This document shows positions 47,242 to 55,880 of a stretch of 64,000 nt of DNA, one piece after another. Where the stretch lies: positions 1 through 64,000 of the forward strand of contig JAFZBF010000040.1 in the NCBI GenBank assembly GCA_017561885.1. The letters are read 5' to 3'. Positions within the stretch are counted from its first letter, which is position 1. Each line of letters opens with the position of its first letter. This DNA is from Bacteroidales bacterium. GTDB taxonomy: Bacteria > Bacteroidota > Bacteroidia > Bacteroidales > UBA932. The notes under the pieces are model-generated. The model was not told where the DNA came from, made no database searches, and saw only the letters and a program-made list of their open reading frames with translations. Both the position numbers and the translations under genes were made by a program.

Positions 47242-48239
47242 GGCTTGCCTCTCTTCCAGAAGACTTCGGCCTTCGAGATCTCCCAACTTTTGTCTGCATT
47301 GTTGTAGCCCTGGTAGAACAGCCAGGTGCGGCTGTCATCATCCTTGAAGATATCCGGATGACCGGACTCCATCTCGTTCCAGCTGCCGGGTTCCCCGTTG
47401 CGAAGGAACGGCTCTTCAGACATCCGCTCCCAGTGAATGCCATCCTTGCTGGTAGCGACACCGATCATCTGAGGTGAACGATTATAAGCACCGGCATAAT
47501 ACATATATAATGTATTGCCGCGAACAATGGTGGTCGCACCTTCGATACACTTGCCCTCCCAAGGAAGTTCCGGCTTGAGGATAGTCTCATCAACTTGGAG
47601 AGTCCAGTCTCCCGCATGAAGGCCCGAGTTCTTATTGGCGGCCGCCACACCTTGGAACTGAATTTCCTGCGAAGGATCCCTGGTTGCAAAATACATAAAG
47701 TATTTGCCCTTGAATTCAATCACCTCGGCATCGATAGCCCTTCCGCAGTTCCAGTCGCCGGTTGCGGTGAACACCGGATTGCTCGGGTCGTGCTCGAAAT
47801 TCACGCCGTCCACAGAGGTCGCGTGACATATTGCTTCCGTTCCGAAATTGCCGTAAGACTGATAGAAGAGATGAAGAGTGTCGTTGCGAATTATAGCGCC
47901 TGGCGCGCAGATGGCGTTGGTTTCAGCTTCCTGTTCCGGCAAAAGCTGAGAAATTCTCTTCCAGTTTGTCAAGTCTTCACTTTCTGCAATTCCCACGCAT
48001 AATCTGTTGATTCCTGCGCTATCCGGGTAATATGCCGAGTAGTACATTAAATATTTGCCGTTGAACTTCACTATATTTTCGTCCTTGGCAAAAGGGTGTT
48101 CTGTGAACGCAGTGTCTATAAAAAGCATCTGCTCAGGTTCAGAAGCGGGCCTGGAACTGCATTCGGACAGGCTGATAAGCAATACAACTGTAAACACTGC
48201 AGCCAGCAGCGTTCCACGTGGAACAATACGAAACGACAT
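47226..48239 (-). CDS. GH43-like five-bladed beta-propeller lipoprotein
   Basis: A 337-residue secreted protein related to GH43/GH32/GH130-type glycosidases. A lipobox-like [10 protein letters not shown] follows the hydrophobic segment. Repeating blade motifs are seen: [83 protein letters not shown] and [22 protein letters not shown], with acidic residues where catalytic ones are expected. Substrate is not assigned. Its start overlaps the acyl-CoA ligase stop by one base. The signal-peptide region contains the second parS palindrome. Confidence 0.8.
   Translation of the reverse strand: MSFRIVPRGTLLAAVFTVVLLISLSECSSRPASEPEQMLFIDTAFTEHPFAKDENIVKFNGKYLMYYSAYYPDSAGINRLCVGIAESEDLTNWKRISQLLPEQEAETNAICAPGAIIRNDTLHLFYQSYGNFGTEAICHATSVDGVNFEHDPSNPVFTATGDWNCGRAIDAEVIEFKGKYFMYFATRDPSQEIQFQGVAAANKNSGLHAGDWTLQVDETILKPELPWEGKCIEGATTIVRGNTLYMYYAGAYNRSPQMIGVATSKDGIHWERMSEEPFLRNGEPGSWNEMESGHPDIFKDDDSRTWLFYQGYNNADKSWEISKAEVFWKRGKPYLPK
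48211..48224. promoter_or_regulatory. parS-like ParB binding site (in the GH43-like gene)
   Basis: Second perfect GTTCCACGTGGAAC, followed by A, within codons for VPRGT at the N-terminus of the GH43-like protein. Same core and reading of the motif as in mnmG. Confidence 0.8.
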
Positions 48240-50011
48240 TATTGATAAATTTCTTTTATAGTTTCTTTGTAGCGGGCATAGATATTTGCACGCTTCAGCT
48301 TAAGAGTTTGGCTCAGCATCTTGTTATCGACGGTCCACTCGTCATTGACAAACTGCTCGCGTTTGATCTGCTCGTGAGGAGCCAGGGTTTCGTTGACCTT
48401 GATAATCTGGTTCTGCAGCAGTTTTTGAATTTCTGGCTTCTGCAGCAGGTCATCGTTGTCCTTGAACGCTATCTTTTTGTATTTAGCGTATGAAGATAGT
48501 TTGCTGAAAGAAGGAATGATGATTGCCGAGGCGAATTTCTCGTTCTCGCCCACCACCATACAGTTCGAAATGAAGTTTGATGACTCCTTGATCTTGGTCT
48601 CGATTGCCTGCGGTGCAACATATTTGCCGTTCGACAGCTTGAATATCTCTTTCTTGCGGTCAGTGATCTTGAGATATTTGTCATCCTGGAGATATCCGAT
48701 GTCGCCGGTGTGAAGGAATCCGTCGCTATCGATAATCTCTGCGGTCAGTTCCGGTGCCTTGAAGTATCCCAGCATCACGTGCGGGCCTTTGGTGAGAACT
48801 TCGCCGTCGCTGGCGAACTTCAGCTGCGTGCCTTCGATCGGTGTGCCCACCGTTCCTATTACCTGGATTCTGTGCCTCGGGTCGTTTACAGCTATAACCG
48901 GTGATGTCTCTGTCATTCCGTACCCTTCATAGCACTGAATGTTGGCAGCCGTGAAGCAGCGGAGGATTCGGGGCTGGATGGAGCTGCCGCCTGAAATCAC
49001 CTGCATTTCCTTCTGTCCGCCGAGGTTGTCGCGCCATTTGCTGTAGACAAGGCGGTCGAAGATCTTGCGGCGCATCCTGTACAAGGGGCTGTCATTATAG
49101 TTGTCAAAATTGTTGGCGAACTTCCAGGCTCGGCGGTAGATGAGTGCCCTGACTCCCTTCAGGCTGGTGCGGGCGGCCTCCAGCTTGCCGTACATCATCT
49201 CCAGAACCCTCGGCACTGCGCAGAAGCCGTCGGCCTTGCTGTCCTTGAGGTCTGCAGCGAAGGTTCCTATTTCAGCATAATAAATGCTTATACCACGTTC
49301 CTGATAATGGTAGTTCATCGAGCGCTCATATGTGTGGCAGAGCGGCAGGAACGAGATCATCTTGTTTTCTTTGCCCAGATACTGGCGGACGGCGTGGCCG
49401 TGCGAGTCGAAAACAAGGTTGTAGTGGCTAAGCATCACGCCTTTCGGCTGCCCGGTAGTTCCCGAAGTATAGATTAGCGAAAAGAATTCGTCTTTGTCGG
49501 TGTGGCGGATATTTTCTGTGATTACAGTTTCCAACTTCTCCTTGTCCTTCTCTCCCTCTGCCAGGAATTCCTTGAAGCAGTAGTGGGCTTCGCTGTCGTC
49601 GATCACAATCACCTTGGCCGGCTTGTTCATCTGCTCGACCACAGGATAGATTTTCTTATACAGCAGTTCGGTGCCTACGAATATGATTTCAGCTTCGGAA
49701 TGGTTGAATATAAAGAGGTAGTCGTCAGGACTGAGTGTTGGATAGACCGGGGTGTGCACCATCCTTGAAAGGGCGCATCCCATATCTATGAAGTTCCACT
49801 CGGGGCGGTTTGCAGTGATGCTGATGATTTTTGTTCCCGGTTTCAGGCCGAGAGCGAGAATGGATCTGGCCGTAGCGTGAGACAGCCGCACGTAGTCCGT
49901 AGTGCTATACTTAACCCACTGGTTATTAATGCGTTTAGCAAGTATATCCTCTTTGTCAGGACATATCTGCTCCAAATTGGTCAGGAGATCGAATACACGG
50001 GTTAGTTCCAT
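48239..50011 (-). CDS. Long-chain fatty acid-CoA ligase (AMP-forming)
   Basis: A 590-residue adenylate-forming enzyme that activates fatty acids to acyl-CoA. The P-loop-like motif FFSLIYTSGTTGQPKGVMLSHYN is near residue 185; IQCYEGYGMTETSPVIA near 380 and the hinge HTGDIGYLQDDKYLKITDRKKEIFKLSNGKYVAPQAIE near 465 are diagnostic of the FAA1/FadD group. No signal or membrane segment. It is the first of a coupled pair with the GH43-like gene and has a -7 box 20 bases from its start. Confidence 0.94.
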   Translation of the reverse strand: MELTRVFDLLTNLEQICPDKEDILAKRINNQWVKYSTTDYVRLSHATARSILALGLKPGTKIISITANRPEWNFIDMGCALSRMVHTPVYPTLSPDDYLFIFNHSEAEIIFVGTELLYKKIYPVVEQMNKPAKVIVIDDSEAHYCFKEFLAEGEKDKEKLETVITENIRHTDKDEFFSLIYTSGTTGQPKGVMLSHYNLVFDSHGHAVRQYLGKENKMISFLPLCHTYERSMNYHYQERGISIYYAEIGTFAADLKDSKADGFCAVPRVLEMMYGKLEAARTSLKGVRALIYRRAWKFANNFDNYNDSPLYRMRRKIFDRLVYSKWRDNLGGQKEMQVISGGSSIQPRILRCFTAANIQCYEGYGMTETSPVIAVNDPRHRIQVIGTVGTPIEGTQLKFASDGEVLTKGPHVMLGYFKAPELTAEIIDSDGFLHTGDIGYLQDDKYLKITDRKKEIFKLSNGKYVAPQAIETKIKESSNFISNCMVVGENEKFASAIIIPSFSKLSSYAKYKKIAFKDNDDLLQKPEIQKLLQNQIIKVNETLAPHEQIKREQFVNDEWTVDNKMLSQTLKLKRANIYARYKETIKEIYQ

Positions 50012-50031
50012 AAGTCAACCGTTAGGCGCAG

Positions 50032-50039
50032 CAAAGGTA
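50032..50039 (-). promoter_or_regulatory. -7 box of the acyl-CoA ligase promoter
   Basis: TACCTTTG on the minus strand, exact TAnnTTTG, 20 bases from the ATG. It begins right after the terminator of the YegP-like gene. Confidence 0.55.
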
Positions 50040-50041
50040 AT

Positions 50042-50079
50042 AAAAAACACAGACTACCTGTTGCCGGCAGTCTGTGTTT
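50042..50079 (-). terminator. Rho-independent terminator of the YegP-like gene
   Basis: Stem AAACACAGACT / AGTCTGTGTTT with a GC-rich loop, followed on the minus strand by TTTATTA. Confidence 0.85.
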
Positions 50080-50099
50080 CAATAGTTTTCACAAATGGA

Positions 50100-50435
50100 C
50101 TATTCTTTGGTCTTGTCCACGATTTCAGCGGTCGGAGCGTTTTTCTTTACAGAAGCAATACCGTTCTCCATATTGGCATTGTTTGAATACATCTCGCTGG
50201 TGCCGATTACCTGGCCGTTTGTAGCAACAAGGTTGAAGTAAGGTTTGCCGTTCTTAGCCTGTTTGCGCTCGAAACGAGCATCATCGAGGCTGTTTTTCTT
50301 TACAGAAGCGATGCCGTTGAGGCAGCCGTCCATTGATTTGTAACCCTGGCTGGTGAGGATTATCTGGCCGTTAGCGGCCTTGAGGTCGAACTGAACGTCT
50401 CCGTTGGTGCGGAGCTTGATAACGAATTTGCCCAT
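50100..50435 (-). CDS. YegP-like DUF1508 protein
   Basis: A 111-residue small cytoplasmic protein made of two copies of the DUF1508 unit: FVIKLRTNGDVQFDLKAANGQIILTSQGY...GIASVKKNS and RFERKQAKNGKPYFNLVATNGQVIGTSEMY...GIASVKKNA. The family is widespread and of uncertain function. It has its own -7 box and terminator, so it is probably monocistronic and well expressed. The final KTKE tail is polar. Confidence 0.92.
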   Translation of the reverse strand: MGKFVIKLRTNGDVQFDLKAANGQIILTSQGYKSMDGCLNGIASVKKNSLDDARFERKQAKNGKPYFNLVATNGQVIGTSEMYSNNANMENGIASVKKNAPTAEIVDKTKE

Positions 50436-50475
50436 TGTTTTTGTATTTAATTGGTTTGTATAGAGTCGATTTCTA

Positions 50476-50483
50476 CAAATATA
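50476..50483 (-). promoter_or_regulatory. -7 box of the YegP-like gene
   Basis: TATATTTG on the minus strand, exact TAnnTTTG, 40 bases from the ATG, just beyond the glyS stop. Confidence 0.5.
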
Positions 50484-50492
50484 AAAAACAAA

Positions 50493-52031
50493 TTAATTTT
50501 TAACAAGCAGACTCTTCATAGATGTTTTGCTTTGCAGGATGTCGTAAATCCTGTCGATGGCAACTCTATCCTGTTTCATAGTGTCGCGTTCGCGGATGGT
50601 GACGCAGTTGTCATTGAGGGTGTCGTGGTCGACGGTGATGCAGAAAGGCGTTCCGATGGCATCCTGACGGCGATAGCGCTTGCCGATAGAGTCTTTCTCA
50701 TCATACTGGCAGGTGAAGTCATATTTGAGGATGTCCATGATCTCGCGTGCCTTCTCGGGTAGGCCGTCTTTCTTGATCAGAGGCAGCACGGCGGCTTTCA
50801 CCGGAGCCAGAGGGGCGGGGATGCTCAGGACAACGCGTTCTTCGCCGTTATCCAGCTTCTCCTCGTGGTATGAACTTGAGAGCACTGCGAGGAAGCAGCG
50901 GTCGAGGCCGATTGAAGTCTCGATGACGTACGGAGTGTAGTTCTCATTCCTTTCAGGGTCGAAATACTGGATCTTGCGGCCGCTGAATTTCTGGTGGTTG
51001 CCAAGGTCGAAGTCGGTGCGGGAGTGGATTCCCTCGAGCTCCTTGAATCCGAAGGGGAATTCAAACTCGATGTCGGTGGCTGCATTGGCGTAGTGGGCCA
51101 GTTTGTCGTGGTCGTGGAAGCGGTATTTCTCGTCACCCAGACCCATCGCCTTATGCCATTTCAGGCGGGTTTCTTTCCATTTGGCGAACCAGTCGAGTTC
51201 AGTGCCGGGCTGGATGAAGAACTGCATCTCCATCTGCTCGAACTCCCTCATGCGGAAGATGAACTGACGTGCGACAATCTCGTTGCGGAAGGCTTTTCCG
51301 ATCTGCGCGATTCCGAAGGGGATCTTCATGCGGCCGGTCTTCTGCACGTTGAGGTAGTTCACAAATATGCCCTGTGCGGTCTCGGGACGCAGATAGATGG
51401 TGCCGTCTTCGCCGCTGATGTTGCCCAGCTGGGTGGAGAACATCAGGTTGAACTTGCGCACTTCCGTCCAGTTCTTGGTGCCGCTGATGGGGCATACGAT
51501 CTCGCTGTCTATGATAATCTGCCTCATTTCAGCCAGGTCATTGTCGTTGAGGGCCTTGACCATACGGTTGTGGACTTCGTCCCATTTGGCCTGGGTGCGG
51601 AGCACGTTGGGATTGGTGGCGAGGAACTGGGCTTCGTCGAAGCTGTCGCCGAATTTCTTGCGGCCTTTCTCCACTTCCTTCTTGATCTTGTCTTCCAGCT
51701 TTGCGAGATATTCTTCGATGAGGACGTCTGCGCGGTAGCGTTTCTTTGAGTCACGGTTGTCGATCAGGGGGTCGTTGAAGGCGCTTACGTGGCCGCTGGC
51801 TTCCCAGATGCGGGGATGCATGAAGATGGCGCTGTCGATGCCGACGATGTTCTCGTGGAGATGTGTCATGGCTTCCCACCAGTATCTCTTGATGTTGTTC
51901 TTGAGTTCGACTCCGTTCTGTCCGTAATCGTAAACGGCGCTCAGTCCGTCATAGATCTCGCTGCTCTGGAATACAAAACCGTATTCTTTGCAGTGAGCCG
52001 TAAGGTTTTTGAAAACTTCTTCTTGTGTCAT
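50493..52031 (-). CDS. glyS: Glycyl-tRNA synthetase
   Basis: Class II synthetase that charges tRNA-Gly, of the single-chain dimeric type (512 residues) rather than the alpha2beta2 form. Seen: YGFVFQSSEIYDGLSAVYDYGQNGVELKNNIK near the N-terminus, motif 2 IGKAFRNEIVARQFIFRMREFEQMEMQFF, the motif 3 area ETSIGLDRCFLAVLS, and the anticodon-binding C-terminal domain with DEKDSIGKRYRRQDAIGTPFCITVD. It follows folK on the same strand by 87 bases. Confidence 0.97.
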   Translation of the reverse strand: MTQEEVFKNLTAHCKEYGFVFQSSEIYDGLSAVYDYGQNGVELKNNIKRYWWEAMTHLHENIVGIDSAIFMHPRIWEASGHVSAFNDPLIDNRDSKKRYRADVLIEEYLAKLEDKIKKEVEKGRKKFGDSFDEAQFLATNPNVLRTQAKWDEVHNRMVKALNDNDLAEMRQIIIDSEIVCPISGTKNWTEVRKFNLMFSTQLGNISGEDGTIYLRPETAQGIFVNYLNVQKTGRMKIPFGIAQIGKAFRNEIVARQFIFRMREFEQMEMQFFIQPGTELDWFAKWKETRLKWHKAMGLGDEKYRFHDHDKLAHYANAATDIEFEFPFGFKELEGIHSRTDFDLGNHQKFSGRKIQYFDPERNENYTPYVIETSIGLDRCFLAVLSSSYHEEKLDNGEERVVLSIPAPLAPVKAAVLPLIKKDGLPEKAREIMDILKYDFTCQYDEKDSIGKRYRRQDAIGTPFCITVDHDTLNDNCVTIRERDTMKQDRVAIDRIYDILQSKTSMKSLLVKN

Positions 52032-52118
52032 ATCTGTTTATAATTGTTTATTGTCGTTTAGTCAGTAGCCGTTGCAATCCCTTTCCCTGCTTTTTGTCCT
52101 CCTTTCGTCAGCCCTTTA

Positions 52119-52541
52119 TTATTCCGTTTTCTTGTGTACCAGCTGCATCAGCGCCTGGACGAAGGGGCGGCTGAAAACCTGCGGGTGCGGTATCGTCAGC
52201 TCCGGCTCATCCATCACAATACCGTTCAGGTGCAGGATATCGACATCTATTATTCGCGGTTCATAAACCCTGCGGCCGTCAGCGTCGTAGCGCGCCTTGT
52301 GGGCGGGGCGTCCCATCGCCACCTCAACAGCCTGGCAGCGACGCAGCAGGTCATACGGCTCAAAATCCCCGTCAAATGCCACTACCTGGTTCAGGAAGGC
52401 CGGCCCTTCGAAACCGATTGCCTCTGTTTCCATCACCTGAGAGCATTTCAACTTTCCGAGTTCTTTCGCAAGAAGTTCCCTCGCACGGCTCAGATTCGCC
52501 TCCCTGTCTCCCATATCCGTTCCCAGCAGCAGGTATATCAT
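52119..52541 (-). CDS. folK: 6-hydroxymethyl-7,8-dihydropterin pyrophosphokinase
   Basis: Folate-pathway enzyme that transfers pyrophosphate from ATP to hydroxymethyl-dihydropterin. It is 140 residues, within the short end of the family. Marks: IYLLLGTDMGDREANLSRAREL, FLNQVVAFDGDFEPYDLLRRCQAVEVAMGR and the diagnostic PRIIDVDILHLNG...LTIPHPQVFSRPFV. It is far from folA/thyA and instead follows the Fe-S cluster genes. A short conserved AT-rich motif precedes its start (52555-52585). Confidence 0.94.
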   Translation of the reverse strand: MIYLLLGTDMGDREANLSRARELLAKELGKLKCSQVMETEAIGFEGPAFLNQVVAFDGDFEPYDLLRRCQAVEVAMGRPAHKARYDADGRRVYEPRIIDVDILHLNGIVMDEPELTIPHPQVFSRPFVQALMQLVHKKTE

Positions 52542-52554
52542 TTTAAATGTTTCT

Positions 52555-52585
52555 AAACGTTTATAAGTACTTAAAAACGGTTATC
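52555..52585. promoter_or_regulatory. AT-rich quasi-palindromic motif upstream of folK
   Basis: A stretch built on AAACGTTTATAAGTAC followed by TTAAAAACGGTTATC. It aligns with 53359-53388 upstream of sufE and in part with 37942-37961. Function unknown. Confidence 0.4.
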
Positions 52586-52609
52586 CACTCTTTCTTTTCA
52601 GTTTCAGTC

Positions 52610-52927
52610 CTAAAGAAGCCCCAGCTCCAGCTTGGCCTCGTCGGTCATCATATCCTTGTTCCATTCGGGCTCGAACGTAAGCTCTATGGCCACGTCGGTC
52701 ACCCCAGGAACGTCCCTCACGGCAGCGGCCACGCTGTCCACCACGATATCCGCGATAGGGCAGTTCGGCGCCGTAAGAGTCATCTTAATGTCGACTTTGT
52801 TGTCCTCGTCGACCTTGATTTCATATATCAGCCCTAGATCATATACGTTGACGGGTATCTCCGGGTCATAGACGTTCCGGAGAGCCATCACGATATTGGC
52901 TTCGAGAGCTGTTTTACTCTTGTTCAT
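52610..52927 (-). CDS. MIP18/DUF59 family Fe-S assembly protein
   Basis: A 105-residue protein of the MIP18 (DUF59) family, which includes SufT and acts in iron-sulfur cluster maturation. It has the typical ALRNVYDPEIPVNVYDLGLIYEIKVDE, followed by VDIKMTLTAPNCPIADIVVDSV with the conserved Cys, and VAIELTFEPEWNKDMM. Start ATG 52927 (MNKSKTALEA) overlaps the end of sufE by 14 bases, supporting the function from context. Confidence 0.92.
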   Translation of the reverse strand: MNKSKTALEANIVMALRNVYDPEIPVNVYDLGLIYEIKVDEDNKVDIKMTLTAPNCPIADIVVDSVAAAVRDVPGVTDVAIELTFEPEWNKDMMTDEAKLELGLL

Positions 52928-53354
52928 CGTGTTCTTTTTCTTTTTGCAGAAAGGCAAGCGCATAAGCCTTGATCTTTGTTATCATAGCTACCAGGCCGTT
53001 CGCGCGCGTCGGTGACAGGTTGTCCTTGAGACCGATGCGGTCGATGAACGAAAGATCGGCGGCAGCGATGTCCTCCGGAGTCTGCCCGTCGAACACACGG
53101 ATCAGCAGTGTGATGATACCCTTGGTGATGACCGCGTCGCTGTCGGCAGTGAACCACAACCTTCCGTCCTTCTCCTGACAGTTCAGCCAGACCCTTGACT
53201 GGCAGCCTTCTATAAGGTTTTCGGCGGTTTTGTCCTCTTCGGCGATGGGCGGCATCTGCCGACCGGTCTCTATCAGGTATTCATACTTGTCGAGCCATTC
53301 GTCGAACACCGAGAATTCCTCAACGATCTGTTCCGATATTTCCTGTATAGTCAT
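52914..53354 (-). CDS. sufE: Cysteine desulfuration protein SufE
   Basis: Accepts sulfur from SufS and passes it to the Fe-S scaffold. The 146 residues from ATG 53354 show the SufE fold: EEFSVFDEWLDKYEYLIETGRQMPPI, the sulfur-carrying cysteine in LIEGCQSRVWLNC near residue 53, then AVITKGIITLLIRVFDGQTPEDI and LSPTRANGLVAMITKIKAYA. The frame continues upstream to 53516 but that would run inside sufS. Located 29 bases after the sufS stop. Confidence 0.95.
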   Translation of the reverse strand: MTIQEISEQIVEEFSVFDEWLDKYEYLIETGRQMPPIAEEDKTAENLIEGCQSRVWLNCQEKDGRLWFTADSDAVITKGIITLLIRVFDGQTPEDIAAADLSFIDRIGLKDNLSPTRANGLVAMITKIKAYALAFLQKEKEHDEQE

Positions 53355-53358
53355 TTTT

Positions 53359-53388
53359 AAACATTTATAAACGTTTAAAACGCTTATC
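53359..53388. promoter_or_regulatory. AT-rich quasi-palindromic motif upstream of sufE
   Basis: Contains AAACATTTATAAACGTTTAA, nearly self-complementary, and ends CGCTTATC. Aligned in the same orientation with 52555-52585. It overlaps the last codons of sufS. Confidence 0.4.
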
Positions 53389-54607
53389 TCAACATTTTTA
53401 ATGCACGCCGGAGGGCTTCCATAAAAATCTGTACCTCCTCCTGGGTGTTGTAAGGCATCAGCGATGCACGCATCATGCCATTGTCCGTATATTTTCTTAT
53501 TATGGGCTCGGCGCACATATAGCCTGTGCGGACCGCCACTCCCAGCTTGTCCATTATCTCGGCTGCATCGGTGGGATGCACTCCGTCGATCCAGAAACTG
53601 AATATGCCCTTGCGCAACGGGTTGGCCAGACTCGGACAGTGCAGTCCTTCTATCGTGCCAAGCTGCTCCGCCATCAGCTTGTCTGTGGCATTCATAGCTG
53701 CCTGCAGCTCAGCGTCTTCCTGTGCTTCGCGGGCCAACTTCAGCGCAGGCGCCAGGCAGGCTGCTGCGGATATGTTCTGCGTGCCGGCCTCGAACTTGAG
53801 GGGCAGCGGACCATAGGTCGTCTTTTCGAAAGACACCCGGTCGACCATATCTCCTCCGCCCATATACGGCGGCATCTGTTCGAGCAGCTCACGCTTGCCG
53901 TAGAGCACTCCGATGCCGGTCGGCGCGTAAATCTTGTGTCCAGAGAATGCATAGAAATCGCAGTCCAGATCCTTCACATCCACGCGGCTGTGCACGATTC
54001 CCTGGGCTCCGTCCACCAGCACCACCGCTCCTGCTTCGTGGGCTGCCGTGATGATTTCTTTCAGCGGGTTCTCCACGCCCAGCACATTGGTCATATGGGC
54101 CACAGCCACCAGCTTCACTCCATTGTCAAGCTGCTTGCGGTAGGTTTCCATATCGATGCTGCCGTCCTCTTTCACGGGAGTCACGAGCAGTTTGGTGCCG
54201 TGGATGGCGCAGGCCATTTGCCAGGGAACCAGGTTGGAATGGTGTTCGGCCTCGGTGATGAGGATGCGGTCGCCCTTGTTCAGGCAAATGCGGGTGTAGC
54301 AACTGGCCACCAGATTGATGGCTGCCGTAGTGCCGCTGGTGAAAATGATTTCGTCCGCCGGGGCTCCGATAAAGGCTGCTGCTGCTTCGCGGCCCTGCTG
54401 GTAAAGTTCGGTCGCGTCCAGGGCGAGGCGGTGCACTGCGCGATGCACGTTGGCGCAGGCCTGTCCGGTCATCTTCTGCTGCATCTCGATGACGCAGTCT
54501 GGCCTCTGGCTGGTGGCCGCGTTGTCAAAATAGACCAGCGGCTTGCCGTAGACCTGCTGTGAGAGCGCAGGGAAGTGCTTCCTGAAGTTTGCTGCAGTGT
54601 TTTCCAT
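53384..54607 (-). CDS. sufS: Cysteine desulfurase SufS
   Basis: PLP enzyme that takes sulfur from cysteine for Fe-S cluster assembly. The 407 residues carry LVYFDNAATSQRP, NVHRAVHRLALDAT, IIFTSGTTAAINLVA, EAEHHSNLVPWQ, the PLP lysine in YAFSGHKIYAPTGIGVLYG near residue 225 and the active cysteine in RTGYMCAEP near 362. The group II signature fits SufS rather than IscS. sufBCD are not in the window. Divergent from ruvA. Confidence 0.96.
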   Translation of the reverse strand: MENTAANFRKHFPALSQQVYGKPLVYFDNAATSQRPDCVIEMQQKMTGQACANVHRAVHRLALDATELYQQGREAAAAFIGAPADEIIFTSGTTAAINLVASCYTRICLNKGDRILITEAEHHSNLVPWQMACAIHGTKLLVTPVKEDGSIDMETYRKQLDNGVKLVAVAHMTNVLGVENPLKEIITAAHEAGAVVLVDGAQGIVHSRVDVKDLDCDFYAFSGHKIYAPTGIGVLYGKRELLEQMPPYMGGGDMVDRVSFEKTTYGPLPLKFEAGTQNISAAACLAPALKLAREAQEDAELQAAMNATDKLMAEQLGTIEGLHCPSLANPLRKGIFSFWIDGVHPTDAAEIMDKLGVAVRTGYMCAEPIIRKYTDNGMMRASLMPYNTQEEVQIFMEALRRALKMLR

Positions 54608-54637
54608 TTTTCGAAATACCCCTTAAGGTATAATCCG

Positions 54638-54656
54638 CAAAAATAATATATTTTTG
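54638..54656. promoter_or_regulatory. Overlapping divergent promoters of sufS and ruvA
   Basis: Two TATTTTTG boxes, on the minus strand at 54638-54645 (sufS) and on the plus strand at 54649-54656 (ruvA), only three bases apart. The two genes probably compete for polymerase. Confidence 0.5.
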
Positions 54657-54681
54657 TATTAGTATTCATTTTTAATGGTTT

Positions 54682-55272
54682 ATGTACGATTACGTTAAAG
54701 GCCGTCTGGAGGAATTGAACCCGGCTCAGGCGGTTGTCGAAGCGGGTGGTTTCGGCTACTGCATCCTCATCAGCCTGCAGACCTATTCGGCTCTAGAGAG
54801 CAAGGTTGGATCGGAGGTCAAGGTGTATCTTTACCACTATCTCCGGGAGGATGACGAGGGCTTTTTCGGATTCAGTACCAAAGATGAGCGCAACCTCTTC
54901 GAACTGCTGATCTCTGTGAGCGGAATCGGACCCTCTACCGCACGGATGGTGCTCTCTTCGATGACGAGTGACGAACTGAGTGCGGCTATCGTGGCAGAAG
55001 ACATCAACAAGATCAAGAGCATCAAGGGAATCGGCCTCAAGAGTGCGCAGAGGCTGGTTCTGGAGCTGAAGGACAAGATTGTCAAGGGCGGCGGCAAGGA
55101 TGCAAGTTTCATCGGTGTGCAAGGCAATCCGAACCGGGCCGAGGCGGCGACTGCGCTTGTGCTGCTCGGCTTCCCGAAGGCTGCTGTCGAGAAGGCTCTC
55201 GACAAGTTGGTGAAAGACAACAAAGAGGCTTCTTTGGAGGACTTGATAAAACAAGCTTTGAAAATACTTTGA
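54682..55272 (+). CDS. ruvA: Holliday junction binding protein RuvA
   Basis: Binds Holliday junctions and loads RuvB. The 196 residues start YDYVKGRLEELNPAQAVVEAGGFGYCILI (OB fold), then YHYLREDDEGFFGFSTKDERNLFELLISVSGIGPSTARMVLS and IKSIKGIGLKSAQRLVLELKDK with two helix-hairpin-helix motifs, and a C-terminal RuvB-binding domain (NRAEAATALVLLGFPKAAVEKAL). The partner ruvB is separate at 36.8 kb. Confidence 0.97.
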   Translation: MYDYVKGRLEELNPAQAVVEAGGFGYCILISLQTYSALESKVGSEVKVYLYHYLREDDEGFFGFSTKDERNLFELLISVSGIGPSTARMVLSSMTSDELSAAIVAEDINKIKSIKGIGLKSAQRLVLELKDKIVKGGGKDASFIGVQGNPNRAEAATALVLLGFPKAAVEKALDKLVKDNKEASLEDLIKQALKIL

Positions 55273-55298
55273 TTATTAAAAGAAAATAATTATATTTG
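55268..55298 (+). promoter_or_regulatory. Full consensus promoter of gcvH
   Basis: TTTG (55268-55271), 19 bases, then TATATTTG (55291-55298): perfect match. The -33 element overlaps the ruvA stop codon. Expected leader about 18 nucleotides. Confidence 0.8.
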
Positions 55299-55322
55299 CT
55301 CGGTACAAGCGATAAGTACACT

Positions 55323-55697
55323 ATGAACATTCCTGAGACACTGAAATTCACTGAAGACCACGAGTGGGTATCTCTCGATGGCGATGTGGCCACTGTCGGT
55401 ATTACCGATTTCGCCCAGAGCGAGCTTGGCGACATTGTTTTCGTGGACATCCAGACTGTCGGCGAAACTCTCGCTAAGGGTGAAAAGTTCGGTGACATAG
55501 AGGCTGTGAAGACGGTTGCAGAGGCATATATGCCGATGAGCGGTGAGGTGCTTGAGCAGAATGAAGAGTTGGATGCCGCTCCTGAGCTGGTCAACAGCGA
55601 TCCCTATGGTCAGGGATGGATGATTAAGATCAAATGCTCCGACCTTTCGGAATTTGATAAGCTTCTGAGTGCTGTTCAGTACAAGGAAATAATCTGA
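55323..55697 (+). CDS. gcvH: Glycine cleavage system H protein
   Basis: Lipoyl carrier that shuttles the aminomethyl group between the P, T and L proteins. The 124 residues begin MNIPETLKFTEDHEWVSLDGDVATVGITDFAQSELGDIVFVD. The lipoylated lysine is about residue 63 in GDIEAVKTVAEAYMPMSGEV. I start at ATG 55323, since a TTG at 55296 lies within the promoter. No other gcv genes are in the window. Confidence 0.96.
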   Translation: MNIPETLKFTEDHEWVSLDGDVATVGITDFAQSELGDIVFVDIQTVGETLAKGEKFGDIEAVKTVAEAYMPMSGEVLEQNEELDAAPELVNSDPYGQGWMIKIKCSDLSEFDKLLSAVQYKEII

Positions 55698-55728
55698 TTT
55701 TTTAATCAAATGTGATGTGTGTTTAGGG

Positions 55729-55758
55729 CCGCTCCTCACCAACGGGAGCGGCTCTTTA
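55729..55758 (+). terminator. Terminator of gcvH
   Basis: Stem GCCGCTCC / GGAGCGGC with a nine-base loop, followed by TCTTTACG. Between it and the repeat at 55881 I see no gene. Confidence 0.65.
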
Positions 55759-55880
55759 CGTTATGTCAGTTCTGTGCATCCGTCCCCGGGGATCGGCTTT
55801 CTTCGGGCCGGAAGGGTAACGGGATATTGCTGCTATGGCTGTGCAGAAGAATCTGCTTGGCCGGCCACAGTTTGTGTGTT

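Noticed and set aside
55757..55880. Gene or RNA between the gcvH terminator and copy B
   Set aside because: Only short inverted repeats and no coding potential; nothing assignable.
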